Source: Nocardioides dongkuii (GTDB taxonomy: Bacteria > Actinomycetota > Actinomycetes > Propionibacteriales > Nocardioidaceae). From it: a stretch of 64,000 nucleotides of DNA. Positions 36,428 through 44,645 of this stretch are shown piece by piece; within the stretch, counting starts at the first letter, position 1, and the number at the start of each line of letters is the position of its first letter. The position numbers and the translations under genes are program-made. The notes under the pieces are model-generated. The model ran no database searches and was not told the DNA's origin. It saw only the letters and a program-made list of their open reading frames with translations. The stretch lies in assembly GCF_014127485.1 (NCBI RefSeq), contig NZ_CP059903.1:496001-560000 (forward strand). The letters run 5' to 3'.

Positions 36428-37230
36428 CAGCCGGCCGCCACGAGCAGGGCGACGTCGACCAGCGCGATCGCCATCGCCGCGCGGAACGGCCCGCGGCCGC
36501 TCCCCGCGAGCGCCGTCGCGGCGAGCGCCACGACCACCACCAGCGCGGCCCAGACCCACCCGGGCGGGCTGCCCTCGGGGCCGAGCGCGGCGAGCAGGGA
36601 GGCGGCGACGAGGAGCGCCGCGGCGAGCGGTCGCGCGAGGGTCGGCCCGATCCGGTGCGGCATCCCGCGGACGCCGGTGCGCAGGTCGTCGGCGAGGTCG
36701 GGGAGCGCGTTGAGCACGTGCGCGCCCACCCCGAGGGCGGCGCCGGCGGCGAGCATCCACCACGGCGGCCACGCGGGGTCGTCGCCGGCGAGGTGGGCGA
36801 TCGCCGGGAGGGTGCCGAAGGCCACGGCGTACGGCACCCAGGAGAGGGCGGTCGCCTTGAGGCCGAGGTTGTAGGCGTGCGCCGCGCCGACGACGAGGAG
36901 CAGGTGCACGACGCCACTGCGCCAGCCCGCCGCGAGGGAGAGGGGCACGCAGGCGATCAGCGCGAGCGCCAGCGCGACGCCGACGGTGCGCTCGCCGACC
37001 AGGCCGGCCGCCACCGGCTTGTCCAGGCGGCCGACGGCGCGGTCGCGGTCGGCGTCGAGGAGGTCGTTGCCCCACCCGACGCTGAGTTGGCCGGTGAGGA
37101 CCGCCGCGGTGACCAGGACCGCGGGCGCGGCGCCGAGGCCGGCCGAGACCGCGAGCAGCCCGGTCACGGTGGTCACCGCGGCCGTGGGCCCGGGGTGGGC
37201 GGCCGTCAACAGGCCGCCCGCCGCCGTCAC
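36427..37230 (-). CDS. UbiA-family prenyltransferase
   Basis: A 267-residue polytopic membrane enzyme with about eight hydrophobic helices and both aspartate-rich motifs: GNDLLDADRDRAVGRLDKP (first NDxxDxxxD) and NALPDLADDLRTGVRGMPHR (second). UbiA enzymes attach polyprenyl diphosphate to aromatic rings or related acceptors. In an operon with a type III PKS, the acceptor may be the resorcinol or quinone it makes. The GTG start overlaps the epimerase stop. SCO-type menaquinone MenA homologues look different in context; no men genes are nearby. Confidence 0.9.
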   Translation of the reverse strand: MTAAGGLLTAAHPGPTAAVTTVTGLLAVSAGLGAAPAVLVTAAVLTGQLSVGWGNDLLDADRDRAVGRLDKPVAAGLVGERTVGVALALALIACVPLSLAAGWRSGVVHLLLVVGAAHAYNLGLKATALSWVPYAVAFGTLPAIAHLAGDDPAWPPWWMLAAGAALGVGAHVLNALPDLADDLRTGVRGMPHRIGPTLARPLAAALLVAASLLAALGPEGSPPGWVWAALVVVVALAATALAGSGRGPFRAAMAIALVDVALLVAAG

Positions 37231-38294
37231 GGCCGCGTCCTCCGGGCGACGGGACCACGGCGTACGGCGTCGCGCAGCGCGCCCGGGACGGTGCGGCGCC
37301 GCAGCACCGGTGTCGGGCCGGACGCCCCGGAGCGCATCCCCTCGACCGCCTCGGCGAACACCTCGACGGCGCTGCGGGTCGCGCCCCAGCCGAGCTCGCT
37401 GCGAGCGCGGGTGGTGTCGAGCAGGGGGAGTGCGTAGGCCATGTCCAGCCAGCCCTCGTCGATCTGCTGGAGCCGCATCCGCCAGGTCGCCGCGACCACC
37501 GGCCGGAGCACCTCGGACGGCACGTGCACGAGCTTGGCGCCCAGGCCGCGGGCGATGTCGGCGGCGGTCAGGGGGTCGTCGGCGGCCAGGTTGAACGGCC
37601 CGCCGACCCGGCCCTCGAGGGCGCGGGCGACGGCGTCCGCGACGTCGTCGGCGTGCACGACCGGGATCCGCAGCCCGCGGTCCAGCGGCAGCACCGGGAG
37701 CAGGTGGAGGGCGCGGCGCGGGATCGCGCCCGGCACGCCGTACCGCAGCAGCGCGCTGCCCGCCGTCCGCTGGCCCACGATGCCCGGACGCATCCGGGTG
37801 ACCGTCGTGCCGCGGCCGGGCGACGCCGCGGTCTCCGCCTCGAACCGGTCCAGGATCCGCTCCGCGGCCGCCTTGTGCCGGCTGTACGGCGAGGTGGGGA
37901 CGCCGCCGGTCGGGTAGGACTCCGTGACCGGGGTGTCGTCGGAGCGCGGCGAGTAGGCGCCTACCGAGGACAGGTGGACCAGGTGGGGGACGTCGGCGCG
38001 GGCGACCGCCTCGACGACCCGCCGGGTGCCGCCGACCCCGAGCTCCTCGAGGTGGTCGATGTCGTGGGAGGGCTGGAAGCCCCAGGCCAGGTGCACCACG
38101 GCGTCGGCGCCGCCGAGGATGCCGGCGAGCTGCTCGACGCTGACCGTCGTGAGGTCGACGGTGCGCCACTCGACGTCCGGGAGGCCCTCGGGCAGCCGCC
38201 GGGCCAGCCCGACGAGCTGGTGCCCGGTGCCGGCCAGCCGGCGCAGGACCGCCGTGCCGATGTTCCCGGTCGCGCCGGTGACGACGATCCGCAT
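37227..38294 (-). CDS. NAD-dependent epimerase/dehydratase family protein
   Basis: 355 residues of the extended SDR fold: VVTGATGNIGTAVLRRLAG at the N-terminus, HLSSVGAYSPR with the active-site serine, and the Y-x-x-x-K site in SPYSRHKAAAERIL. It reads more like an atypical SDR acting on a lipid or isoprenoid ketone/alcohol than a sugar epimerase. First gene of the coupled operon; GGGGAGAG precedes the ATG. Divergent from idi. Confidence 0.87.
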   Translation of the reverse strand: MRIVVTGATGNIGTAVLRRLAGTGHQLVGLARRLPEGLPDVEWRTVDLTTVSVEQLAGILGGADAVVHLAWGFQPSHDIDHLEELGVGGTRRVVEAVARADVPHLVHLSSVGAYSPRSDDTPVTESYPTGGVPTSPYSRHKAAAERILDRFEAETAASPGRGTTVTRMRPGIVGQRTAGSALLRYGVPGAIPRRALHLLPVLPLDRGLRIPVVHADDVADAVARALEGRVGGPFNLAADDPLTAADIARGLGAKLVHVPSEVLRPVVAATWRMRLQQIDEGWLDMAYALPLLDTTRARSELGWGATRSAVEVFAEAVEGMRSGASGPTPVLRRRTVPGALRDAVRRGPVARRTRP

Positions 38295-38463
38295 GATCTC
38301 TCCCCGCTGCTCTTCCGACCTGCACGGTGCCCCTCGGGGTGGGGCCTCACACGGCTCACCACCGCCCGGATCTCGGCCTGATTGCGGGACGGGGTCGGCG
38401 GTTACCGGCCGGACGCCCCTCGCCGCCTCCAGCGGCGTCCGGGCGCCGCCGAAGGGACCGGGG

Positions 38464-39018
38464 ATGTCGCTGCAGAGCGAGGAGCGGACCGACGACCTCG
38501 TCGTCCTGCTCGACGCGGACGGCACGCCGTCCGGCACCGCGCCGCGGGCCGACGTGCACACGCGGGACACGCCGCTGCACCTGGCGTTCTCCTGCCACCT
38601 GCTCGACCCGGACGGCCGGATGCTGATGACCCGGCGTGCGCTGAGCAAGCGCACCTGGCCGGGCGTCTGGACCAACTCCTTCTGCGGCCACCCCCGCCCC
38701 GGCGAGGAGATGGCCGACGCCGTGGTCCGGTACGGCCGCCACGAGCTCGGCGTCGAGGTGACCGGCGTACGCCTGCTGCTGCCCGACTTCCGCTACCGCG
38801 CCGTCGACGCCGGCGGGATCGTCGAGAACGAGCTGTGCCCGGTCTTCGTCGCGCGCACCGTCCAGGTCCCGCAGCCGAACCCCGACGAGGTCGCCGAGCT
38901 GTCCTGGGCCGATCCCGAGGACGTGTGGACGATCGTGCGGCGCGCGCCGTGGGCGCTCAGCCCGTGGTTCGTCGACCAGGCGCGGGCGCTCCGCAACGCG
39001 GACTCGCTGCCCGGCTGA
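38464..39018 (+). CDS. idi: isopentenyl-diphosphate delta-isomerase (type I)
   Basis: Interconverts isopentenyl and dimethylallyl diphosphate. The 184-residue NUDIX-fold enzyme shows LHLAFSCHLLDPDGRMLMTR, TWPGVWTNSFCGHPRPGE with the catalytic cysteine and metal histidine, and GIVENELCPVFVA with the catalytic glutamates. Its place beside a UbiA/GGR operon suggests it feeds prenyl donor supply. It is transcribed away from that operon across a 169-base gap in which I see no clear operator. Confidence 0.95.
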   Translation: MSLQSEERTDDLVVLLDADGTPSGTAPRADVHTRDTPLHLAFSCHLLDPDGRMLMTRRALSKRTWPGVWTNSFCGHPRPGEEMADAVVRYGRHELGVEVTGVRLLLPDFRYRAVDAGGIVENELCPVFVARTVQVPQPNPDEVAELSWADPEDVWTIVRRAPWALSPWFVDQARALRNADSLPG

Positions 39019-39034
39019 TCGGCTGACCCGGCCC

Positions 39035-39046
39035 TAGGGTGCCGGG
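39035..39046 (+). promoter_or_regulatory. leaderless-type -10 element
   Basis: TAGGGT and six bases precede the GTG at 39047. It lies in the 28-base gap after idi, so the next gene probably has its own transcript. Confidence 0.5.
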
Positions 39047-39925
39047 GTGACTCCCGAGACGCTCGAGCTGCGGCTGCCGCAGGTGACGCTGTCCGCCCTC
39101 GCCTGGGGGCCGGCCGACGGTCCGCTGGTGGTGGCGCTGCACGGGTTCCCCGACACCGCGCACGCCTGGCGGCACCTCGGCCCGTTCCTCGCCGGGCACG
39201 GCTACCGGGTGGTCGCGCCGTACCTGCGCGGCTACGCGCCGAGCGCCGTGCCCGACGACGGCTGCTTCCACGTCGCGGCGCTGATGGCCGACGCCGCCGC
39301 GGTCCACGAGGTGCTCGGCGGGGGTGAGGACGCGGTGCTGGTCGGCCACGACTGGGGCGCGATCACCGCGCACGGGCTGGGCGCGCACCCGCGCTCGCCG
39401 TACCGCCGGATCGTGGCGATGGCCGTCCCGCCGCTGCCGACGATGGACGGCGCCGGACCCCGGCTGCTCGCGCGCCAGGCCCGCAACAGCTGGTACGTCG
39501 GGTTCAACCAGCTGCCGCTGCTCCCGGAGCGGACCCTGCCCCGGCTGGTGCGCCGGCTCTGGCGCGACTGGTCGCCGGGCCACGACGCGTCCGAGGACCT
39601 CCCGCACGTGCTCGCCGCCCTCGACGCGCCGGCCAACCGGCACGCTGCCGTCGGCTACTACCGCGCGATCCGCGCGCCGTGGGCCGTCCCCCCGGCGTAC
39701 CGCGACTGGAAGCGGACCTGGGCCGGCACCCCGACGGTGCCGACGCTGTACCTGCACGGCGCCGACGACGGCTGCCTGCACCCCGGCTTCGCCGCCGGCG
39801 TCGAGGCGAAGCTGCCGCTCGGCAGCCGCGCCGTCACCGTCCCCGGCGCCGGCCACTTCCTCCAGGTGGAGCAGCCGGACGCGGTGCACGCCCACGTCCT
39901 GGAGTTCCTCACCAACGGCCCCTGA
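39047..39925 (+). CDS. alpha/beta hydrolase, epoxide-hydrolase-like
   Basis: 292 residues with ALHGFPDTAHAWRHLGPFLA (oxyanion HGFP motif) and VGHDWGAITAHGL, where Asp102 is the nucleophile. An aspartate here is typical of epoxide hydrolases and haloalkane dehalogenases, not esterases. The later acid/base residues fit LYLHGADDGCLHP and GAGHFLQVEQP. Substrate unknown; neighbouring lipid/isoprenoid genes make an epoxide more likely than a haloalkane. Confidence 0.85.
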   Translation: MTPETLELRLPQVTLSALAWGPADGPLVVALHGFPDTAHAWRHLGPFLAGHGYRVVAPYLRGYAPSAVPDDGCFHVAALMADAAAVHEVLGGGEDAVLVGHDWGAITAHGLGAHPRSPYRRIVAMAVPPLPTMDGAGPRLLARQARNSWYVGFNQLPLLPERTLPRLVRRLWRDWSPGHDASEDLPHVLAALDAPANRHAAVGYYRAIRAPWAVPPAYRDWKRTWAGTPTVPTLYLHGADDGCLHPGFAAGVEAKLPLGSRAVTVPGAGHFLQVEQPDAVHAHVLEFLTNGP

Positions 39926-39939
39926 GAACGCCCCCACCA

Positions 39940-40248
39940 CCGGTGGTCGAGCAGGGACGAAGTCCCGGTGTCGAGACCCGGTGGGGGACCTGGGGCCTGG
40001 GGTGGGCACGTGTGCTGCGGGGTTCTCGACATCGCTCGTCGCTGGCGCTCCTCGCTGCTCGACCACCGGGGGTCGAGCAGGGAAGGCGCGCAGCGCCTGA
40101 CCGTCGTCGAGACCCCACCCGGTGGTCGAGCAGGGACGAAGTCCCGGTGTCGAGACCCGGTGAGGGACCTGGGGCCTGGGGTGGGCACGTGGGTTGCGGG
40201 GGTCTCGACATCGCTCGTCGCTGGCGCTCCTCGCTGCTCGACCACCGG
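39940..40248. repeat. two copies of a 130-bp palindromic interspersed element with a partial third
   Basis: This fills the 328-base gap 39926-40253, which has no gene. Full copies lie at 39940-40069 and 40119-40248. Each is bounded by CCGGTGGTCGAGCAG and its complement CTGCTCGACCACCGG, with an inner GTGTCGAGACC/GGTCTCGACA pair. A short related piece (about 40070-40118, GGTCGAGCAGGGAAGGCGCG start) sits between. The copies are nearly identical. The layout is REP/BIME-like. Confidence 0.9.
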
Positions 40249-40253
40249 TACGG

Positions 40254-40898
40254 CTAGCGCGCCCAGCGGGGCACGACGAAGACGCCGTCCGCCTCGACGG
40301 TGACGCCGTCGGCGTCGGAGAGCTCGGCGCGCACGAGGACCTTGCTGCCCTCCTCGCCCGAGATCCAGCCGGCCAGCGAGACCGTCCCGAGCGGCGTCGG
40401 GCGGCGGTACTGGACCGTCAGCGTGCCGGTCATCGTGAGCCGGCGGCCGTCGGCGGCGACGACGCCCATCAGGTGGTCGAGCATCTTGACCGCGGCGCCG
40501 GGGTGCAGGATCCCGGGCTCGCCCTGGTGGGCGGCGCCGAGGGTGACCTCGGCGTGCACCGGGCCGCCCTCGGGCGGTCGGACGACGTCGAGCGGCGGGG
40601 CGGTCGCGTTGCGCGGGCCGATGACGGCGTTGCCCCAGCTCCAGGTGCGGCCGCGCCCGTTGGTCTTCACGCCCGTCGCGCCGTCGGCCTGGCGCTCCCG
40701 CAGCCGCTCGGTCACGGCCGCCACGGCCGCACCAGCCTCCGCGACCACGTCGTCGGGCGCGTCGGTGGTGAGCGTCGCGTCCAGCAGGTCGCGGACGGCA
40801 CCGGCCAGCCCGGCGTACACCGCCTCCTGGCGGTCCACCTCCTCGGTCGGCACGTCCTCGAGCGGGAAGTACGCCGTGTGGTGCGGAGGGCTGGTCAT
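40254..40898 (-). CDS. hotdog-fold acyl-CoA thioesterase-like protein
   Basis: 214 residues. The C-terminal half has the hotdog pattern: PPEGGPVHAEVTLGAAHQGE, PGILHPGAAVKMLDHLMGVV with the long central helix, then LTVQYRRPTPLGTVSLAGWI. Such proteins hydrolyse acyl-CoA thioesters; the PaaI/FadM-like group is closest by eye. The N-terminal 90 residues (YFPLEDVPTEEVDRQEAVYA) are an added helical region. Divergent from the dehydrogenase gene at 40971 over 72 bases that hold operator-like repeats. Confidence 0.8.
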   Translation of the reverse strand: MTSPPHHTAYFPLEDVPTEEVDRQEAVYAGLAGAVRDLLDATLTTDAPDDVVAEAGAAVAAVTERLRERQADGATGVKTNGRGRTWSWGNAVIGPRNATAPPLDVVRPPEGGPVHAEVTLGAAHQGEPGILHPGAAVKMLDHLMGVVAADGRRLTMTGTLTVQYRRPTPLGTVSLAGWISGEEGSKVLVRAELSDADGVTVEADGVFVVPRWAR

Positions 40899-40918
40899 GC
40901 CCGCAGCCTGCCAGAAAG

Positions 40919-40957
40919 TGACAGTGACTTCGATCTTGACAGTGACTTCCGTCACTG
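40919..40957. promoter_or_regulatory. operator-like repeats in a divergent promoter
   Basis: TGACAGTGACTTC occurs at 40919-40931 and 40937-40949 (18 bases apart). The second copy is part of a perfect palindrome CAGTGAC-TTCC-GTCACTG (40940-40957). The position between the thioesterase and dehydrogenase genes suggests joint control; the TetR gene at 42880 is the nearest candidate regulator. Confidence 0.6.
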
Positions 40958-40970
40958 ACTGACTGCGGGC

Positions 40971-42056
40971 ATGACGAATCGACCGATCAGGGTGGTCCAG
41001 TGGGCGACGGGCGGCGTGGGCGTCGCCGCGATCCAGGGGGTGCTCGCGCACCCCGATCTGGAGCTCGTGGGCTGCTGGGTGCACAGCGATGCCAAGCACG
41101 GCAAGGACGTGGGGGAGCTCATCGGCGCCGAGCCGCTCGGGGTCACCGCCACGACGAGCATGGACGACGTCCTGGCGATGGACGCCGACTGCGTCGTCTA
41201 CGCGCCGCTGGTGCCCGACGACGACCAGGTCGCGGCGCTGCTGCGCTCGGGCAAGAACGTGGTCACCCCGGTCGGCTGGATCTACCCCAACCCCGACCGC
41301 GTCGTCGCGATCGAGGCGGCCTGTCGCGAGGGCGGCACCACGCTGCACGGCACCGGCATCCACCCGGGCGGCATCACCGAGCGGTTCCCGCTGATGGTCT
41401 CGTCGCTGTCGGCGTCGGTGACCCACGTGCGGGCCGAGGAGTTCTCCGACATCCGCACCTACAACGCGCCCGACGTGGTGCGCCACGTGATGGGCTTCGG
41501 CGGCACCCCGGAGGAGGCGTACGCGAGCCCGATGGCGGGGCTGCTCTCCGGGGGCTTCAAGGCGTCGGTCCGGATGGTCGTCGCGGAGATGGGATTCGGC
41601 TCGGGCACCGAGGTCCGCACCACCCAGGAGGTCGCGGTCGCGAGCGCGCCCATCGACACCCCCATCGGCGTGATCGAGCCCGGTCGGGTCGCGGCCCGCC
41701 GGTTCCGGTGGGACGCGCTGGTCGACGGCGAGCCGGTCGTCACCGCCGCCGTGAACTGGCTGATGGGCGAGGAGGACCTCGACCCGGGCTGGTCCTTCGG
41801 CCCGGAGGGGGAGCGGTTCGAGGTCGAGGTCACCGGCGACCCGACGGTCTCCCTGACCTTCAAGGGCCTGCAGCCGGAGTCGGTGGCCGCCGGCCTGGTC
41901 CGCAACCCGGGCGTGGTCTCCACCGCCAACCACTGCGTCAGCTCGATCCCGTACGTCGTGCGCGCCGAGCCCGGCGTGCGGACCTACCTCCACCTGCCGC
42001 TCATCGCCGGCCGCGCGGCCCCGCACCTCGGTCTCCGGGACGGGGCGGGCGCGTGA
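40971..42056 (+). CDS. DapB-fold NAD(P)-dependent dehydrogenase, copy A
   Basis: 361 residues. An N-terminal Rossmann domain resembles dihydrodipicolinate reductase (RVVQWATGGVGVAAIQGVLA, HPDLELVGCWVHSDAKHGKD). The C-terminal part is not DapB-like and contains HGTGIHPGGITERFPLMVSS. The family is often labelled 'dihydrodipicolinate reductase' or 2,4-diaminopentanoate dehydrogenase-like, but lysine synthesis is unlikely here. It is coupled by a GTGA overlap to an SDR gene. A paralogous pair lies at 47834-49740. Real substrate unknown. Confidence 0.82.
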   Translation: MTNRPIRVVQWATGGVGVAAIQGVLAHPDLELVGCWVHSDAKHGKDVGELIGAEPLGVTATTSMDDVLAMDADCVVYAPLVPDDDQVAALLRSGKNVVTPVGWIYPNPDRVVAIEAACREGGTTLHGTGIHPGGITERFPLMVSSLSASVTHVRAEEFSDIRTYNAPDVVRHVMGFGGTPEEAYASPMAGLLSGGFKASVRMVVAEMGFGSGTEVRTTQEVAVASAPIDTPIGVIEPGRVAARRFRWDALVDGEPVVTAAVNWLMGEEDLDPGWSFGPEGERFEVEVTGDPTVSLTFKGLQPESVAAGLVRNPGVVSTANHCVSSIPYVVRAEPGVRTYLHLPLIAGRAAPHLGLRDGAGA

Positions 42057-42859
42057 TCCTCGACCACTTCCGGCTCGACGGGAAGGTCGCGGTCGTGACC
42101 GGGGCGAGCCAGGGGATCGGGCGCGGCATCGCGCTGGGCCTGGCCGAGGCGGGCGCGGACGTCGTGCTCGCCTCCCGCACCCGCGCGGACCTCGAGGAGG
42201 TCGCGGCGTCGATCGTGGCGACCGGCCGGCGCGCCCACGTCGTGGAGACCGACGTGATGCACACCGACCAGCTCGAGCGGCTCGTCGACGAGACGGTCGG
42301 GACCCTCGGCCGCCTGGACGTACTCGTCAACAACGCCGGCGGCACCGGGCCCCGGCCCGCGATGGAGACCAGCGAGCGGATGTTCGAGAAGGCGCTGCGG
42401 TTCAACGTGACCGCACCGTTTCTGCTCAGCCAGCGCGCAGCGCGGGCGATGGTCGACACCGCCGGCGAGGGCAGCATCGTCAACATCTCCTCGCGCAGCT
42501 CCGACATGGTGATGACCTCGTTCGTCGCCTACGGCACCGCCAAGGCCGCGCTGAACATGATGACCCGCAACCTCGCGGCCGAGCTCGCGCCGCGGGTGCG
42601 GGTCAACGCGATCAGCGTCGGCGGCGTCGCCACCCAGGGGCTGGCGGTGGTGCTCACCGACGACGCGCTGCGCGCGGAGTACGAGGCCGGTACGCCGATG
42701 CGCCGGCCGGGCCGTCCCGAGGACATCGCCTGCGCGGCGCTCTACCTCGCCTCGCCGGCCGCGTCCTGGGTGACCGGCAAGGTGCTCCAGGTCGACGGCG
42801 GCGTCGAGGCGCCGGCGATCGCCGTACCCGTGCCGCCGCTCGAGCCGAGCGTCGGGTGA
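42053..42859 (+). CDS. short-chain dehydrogenase/reductase, copy A
   Basis: A 268-residue classical SDR: cofactor motif VTGASQGIGRGIALGLAEAG, structural NNAGG, catalytic serine region NISSRSSDMVMTSF and active-site YGTAK. Its C-terminus ends GKVLQVDGGVEAP. The arginine-rich segment after the first glycine motif (LASRTRADLEEVA) suggests NADP(H) use. It is translated together with copy A of the DapB-fold enzyme, so both probably act on the same pathway. Confidence 0.9.
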   Translation: MILDHFRLDGKVAVVTGASQGIGRGIALGLAEAGADVVLASRTRADLEEVAASIVATGRRAHVVETDVMHTDQLERLVDETVGTLGRLDVLVNNAGGTGPRPAMETSERMFEKALRFNVTAPFLLSQRAARAMVDTAGEGSIVNISSRSSDMVMTSFVAYGTAKAALNMMTRNLAAELAPRVRVNAISVGGVATQGLAVVLTDDALRAEYEAGTPMRRPGRPEDIACAALYLASPAASWVTGKVLQVDGGVEAPAIAVPVPPLEPSVG

Positions 42860-42879
42860 CGGGGTGAGAGAGTGACCCG

Positions 42880-43458
42880 GTGACCGGGCTCCGCGAGCGG
42901 CAGCGCGTCGAGCTCCGCGCCCACGTCGACCGGGTCGCGCTGGCGCTGTTCGCCGAGCGCGGCTTCGACTCGGTGACCGTGGAGGAGATCGCCGCGGCGG
43001 CCGGGATCTCGCTCAGCACGCTGTTCCGGCACGTGCGCAGCAAGGAGCAGCTGCTGGTCGGCACCACGCGGGTCGGGCGCGCGGCGATCGTCAGCGCCTT
43101 CGCCGCGCGGCCCGCCGACGAGCCGGTGGCCGACGCGCTGGCGGCGGCGATCCTCCAGCGCACCGAGCGGTTTGCCCACGAGGGCGGGACGATGGAGCTG
43201 TGGCGCCGGGCGATGGCGGCCGCGCCGTCGCGGGTACGCCGGGCCTCGCTGCTCGACGACGAGGAGCGAGGCCGGCTCGTGGAGCTCGTCGGCGCCCGCC
43301 TCGGGCTGGACCCCACCGCCCACCTCGAGCCCGGGCTGCGGGTCCGGGTCGCGCTGGCCGCCGCCGAGCACGCCTACGAGCACTGGCTGCTCCACGAGAG
43401 CGGCCGGTCCCTGCACGAGCTGACGCGCGAGGCGCTGGCGCAGGTCACCCCGGCATGA
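42880..43458 (+). CDS. TetR-family transcriptional regulator
   Basis: 192 residues with an N-terminal HTH (ALFAERGFDSVTVEEIAAAA, GISLSTLFRHVRSKEQLLVG) and a C-terminal helical ligand domain (VALAAAEHAYEHWLLHESGR). The GTG start at 42880 follows GAGAGT and six bases, a poor match to a leaderless promoter. It is 20 bases behind the SDR and likely read with it. It is the best candidate to bind the palindrome at 40940-40957. Confidence 0.88.
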   Translation: MTGLRERQRVELRAHVDRVALALFAERGFDSVTVEEIAAAAGISLSTLFRHVRSKEQLLVGTTRVGRAAIVSAFAARPADEPVADALAAAILQRTERFAHEGGTMELWRRAMAAAPSRVRRASLLDDEERGRLVELVGARLGLDPTAHLEPGLRVRVALAAAEHAYEHWLLHESGRSLHELTREALAQVTPA

Positions 43459-43486
43459 CGCGCGGGTCGGCGGGTACCGCCGGCCC

Positions 43487-44635
43487 ATGCGAGCGATGGT
43501 CTACCGCGGCCCGTACCGGGTCCGCGTCGAGGAGAAGGACCGCCCCCGGATCGAGCACCCGAACGACGCGATCGTGAAGGTCCAGCTGGCCGCCATCTGC
43601 GGCTCCGACCTGCACCTCTACCACGGGATGATGCCGGACACCCGGGTCGGCCACACGTTCGGCCACGAGTTCATCGGGGTCGTCGACGAGGTCGGTCCCT
43701 CGGTGCAGAACCTCCAGGTCGGCGACCGGGTGATGGTCCCGTTCAACGTCTTCTGCGGGTCCTGCTTCTTCTGCGTCCGCGGCCTCTACTCCAACTGCCA
43801 CAACGTGAACCCCAACGCCACCGCGGTCGGCGGCATCTACGGCTACTCCCACACCACCGGCGGGTACGACGGCGGCCAGGCCGAGTACGTCCGGGTGCCG
43901 TTCGCCGACGTCGGGCCGAGCAGGATCCCGGACTGGCTGGACGACGAGGACGCCGTCCTGATGACCGACGCGCTGGCGACCGGCTACTTCGGCGCCCAGC
44001 TCGGCGACATCCACCAGGGCGACGTCGTCGTGGTCTTCGGCGCCGGGCCGGTCGGGCTGTACGCCGCGAAGTCGGCGTGGCTGATGGGCGCGGGCCGGGT
44101 GATCGTCGTGGACCACCTCGAGCACCGGCTCGCGATGGCGCGGACCTTCGCGCACGCCGAGACCTGCAACTTCACCGAGCACGACGACGTGGTCGTCCAC
44201 CTCAAGAAGATCACCGACCACCTCGGCGCCGACGTGGCCATCGACGCCGTCGGCGCCGAGGCCGACGGCAACCTGCTGATGCACGTCACCTCGGCCAAGC
44301 TCAAGCTCCAGGGCGGGTCCCCGGTCGCGCTGAACTGGGCGATCGACGGGGTCCGCAAGGGCGGCACGGTCTCGGTGATGGGCGCCTACGGCCCGATCCA
44401 GAGCGCGGTGAAGTTCGGTGACGCCCTCAACAAGGGGCTGACCATCCGCGGCAACCAGTGCCCGGTCAAGCGGCAGTGGCCGCGGCTGCTCGAGCACGTC
44501 CGCAACGGCCACCTCAAGCCCAACGACCTCGTGACCCACCGGATCCCGCTGGAGCACATCGCCGAGGGCTACCACATCATGTCCGCCAAGCTGGACGGCT
44601 GCATCAAGCCGCTCATCGTGACCGACGCAGCCTGA
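43487..44635 (+). CDS. zinc-dependent alcohol/formaldehyde dehydrogenase
   Basis: A 382-residue medium-chain dehydrogenase. Catalytic zinc ligands are in AAICGSDLHLYHG and TFGHEFIGVVDEVG. The structural zinc site is CGSCFFCVRGLYSNC. The Rossmann motif is VVVFGAGPVGLYAAKSAWLM. The pattern is that of glutathione-independent formaldehyde dehydrogenase-like enzymes. Other alcohols are possible. It ends 10 bases before the next gene and may form a two-gene unit. Confidence 0.9.
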   Translation: MRAMVYRGPYRVRVEEKDRPRIEHPNDAIVKVQLAAICGSDLHLYHGMMPDTRVGHTFGHEFIGVVDEVGPSVQNLQVGDRVMVPFNVFCGSCFFCVRGLYSNCHNVNPNATAVGGIYGYSHTTGGYDGGQAEYVRVPFADVGPSRIPDWLDDEDAVLMTDALATGYFGAQLGDIHQGDVVVVFGAGPVGLYAAKSAWLMGAGRVIVVDHLEHRLAMARTFAHAETCNFTEHDDVVVHLKKITDHLGADVAIDAVGAEADGNLLMHVTSAKLKLQGGSPVALNWAIDGVRKGGTVSVMGAYGPIQSAVKFGDALNKGLTIRGNQCPVKRQWPRLLEHVRNGHLKPNDLVTHRIPLEHIAEGYHIMSAKLDGCIKPLIVTDAA

Positions 44636-44645
44636 GGAGGTCGTC

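Noticed and set aside
40971-42056. dapB (lysine biosynthesis)
   Set aside because: Only the Rossmann N-domain resembles DapB. The C-domain, the SDR partner and the catabolic-type operators argue against lysine synthesis.
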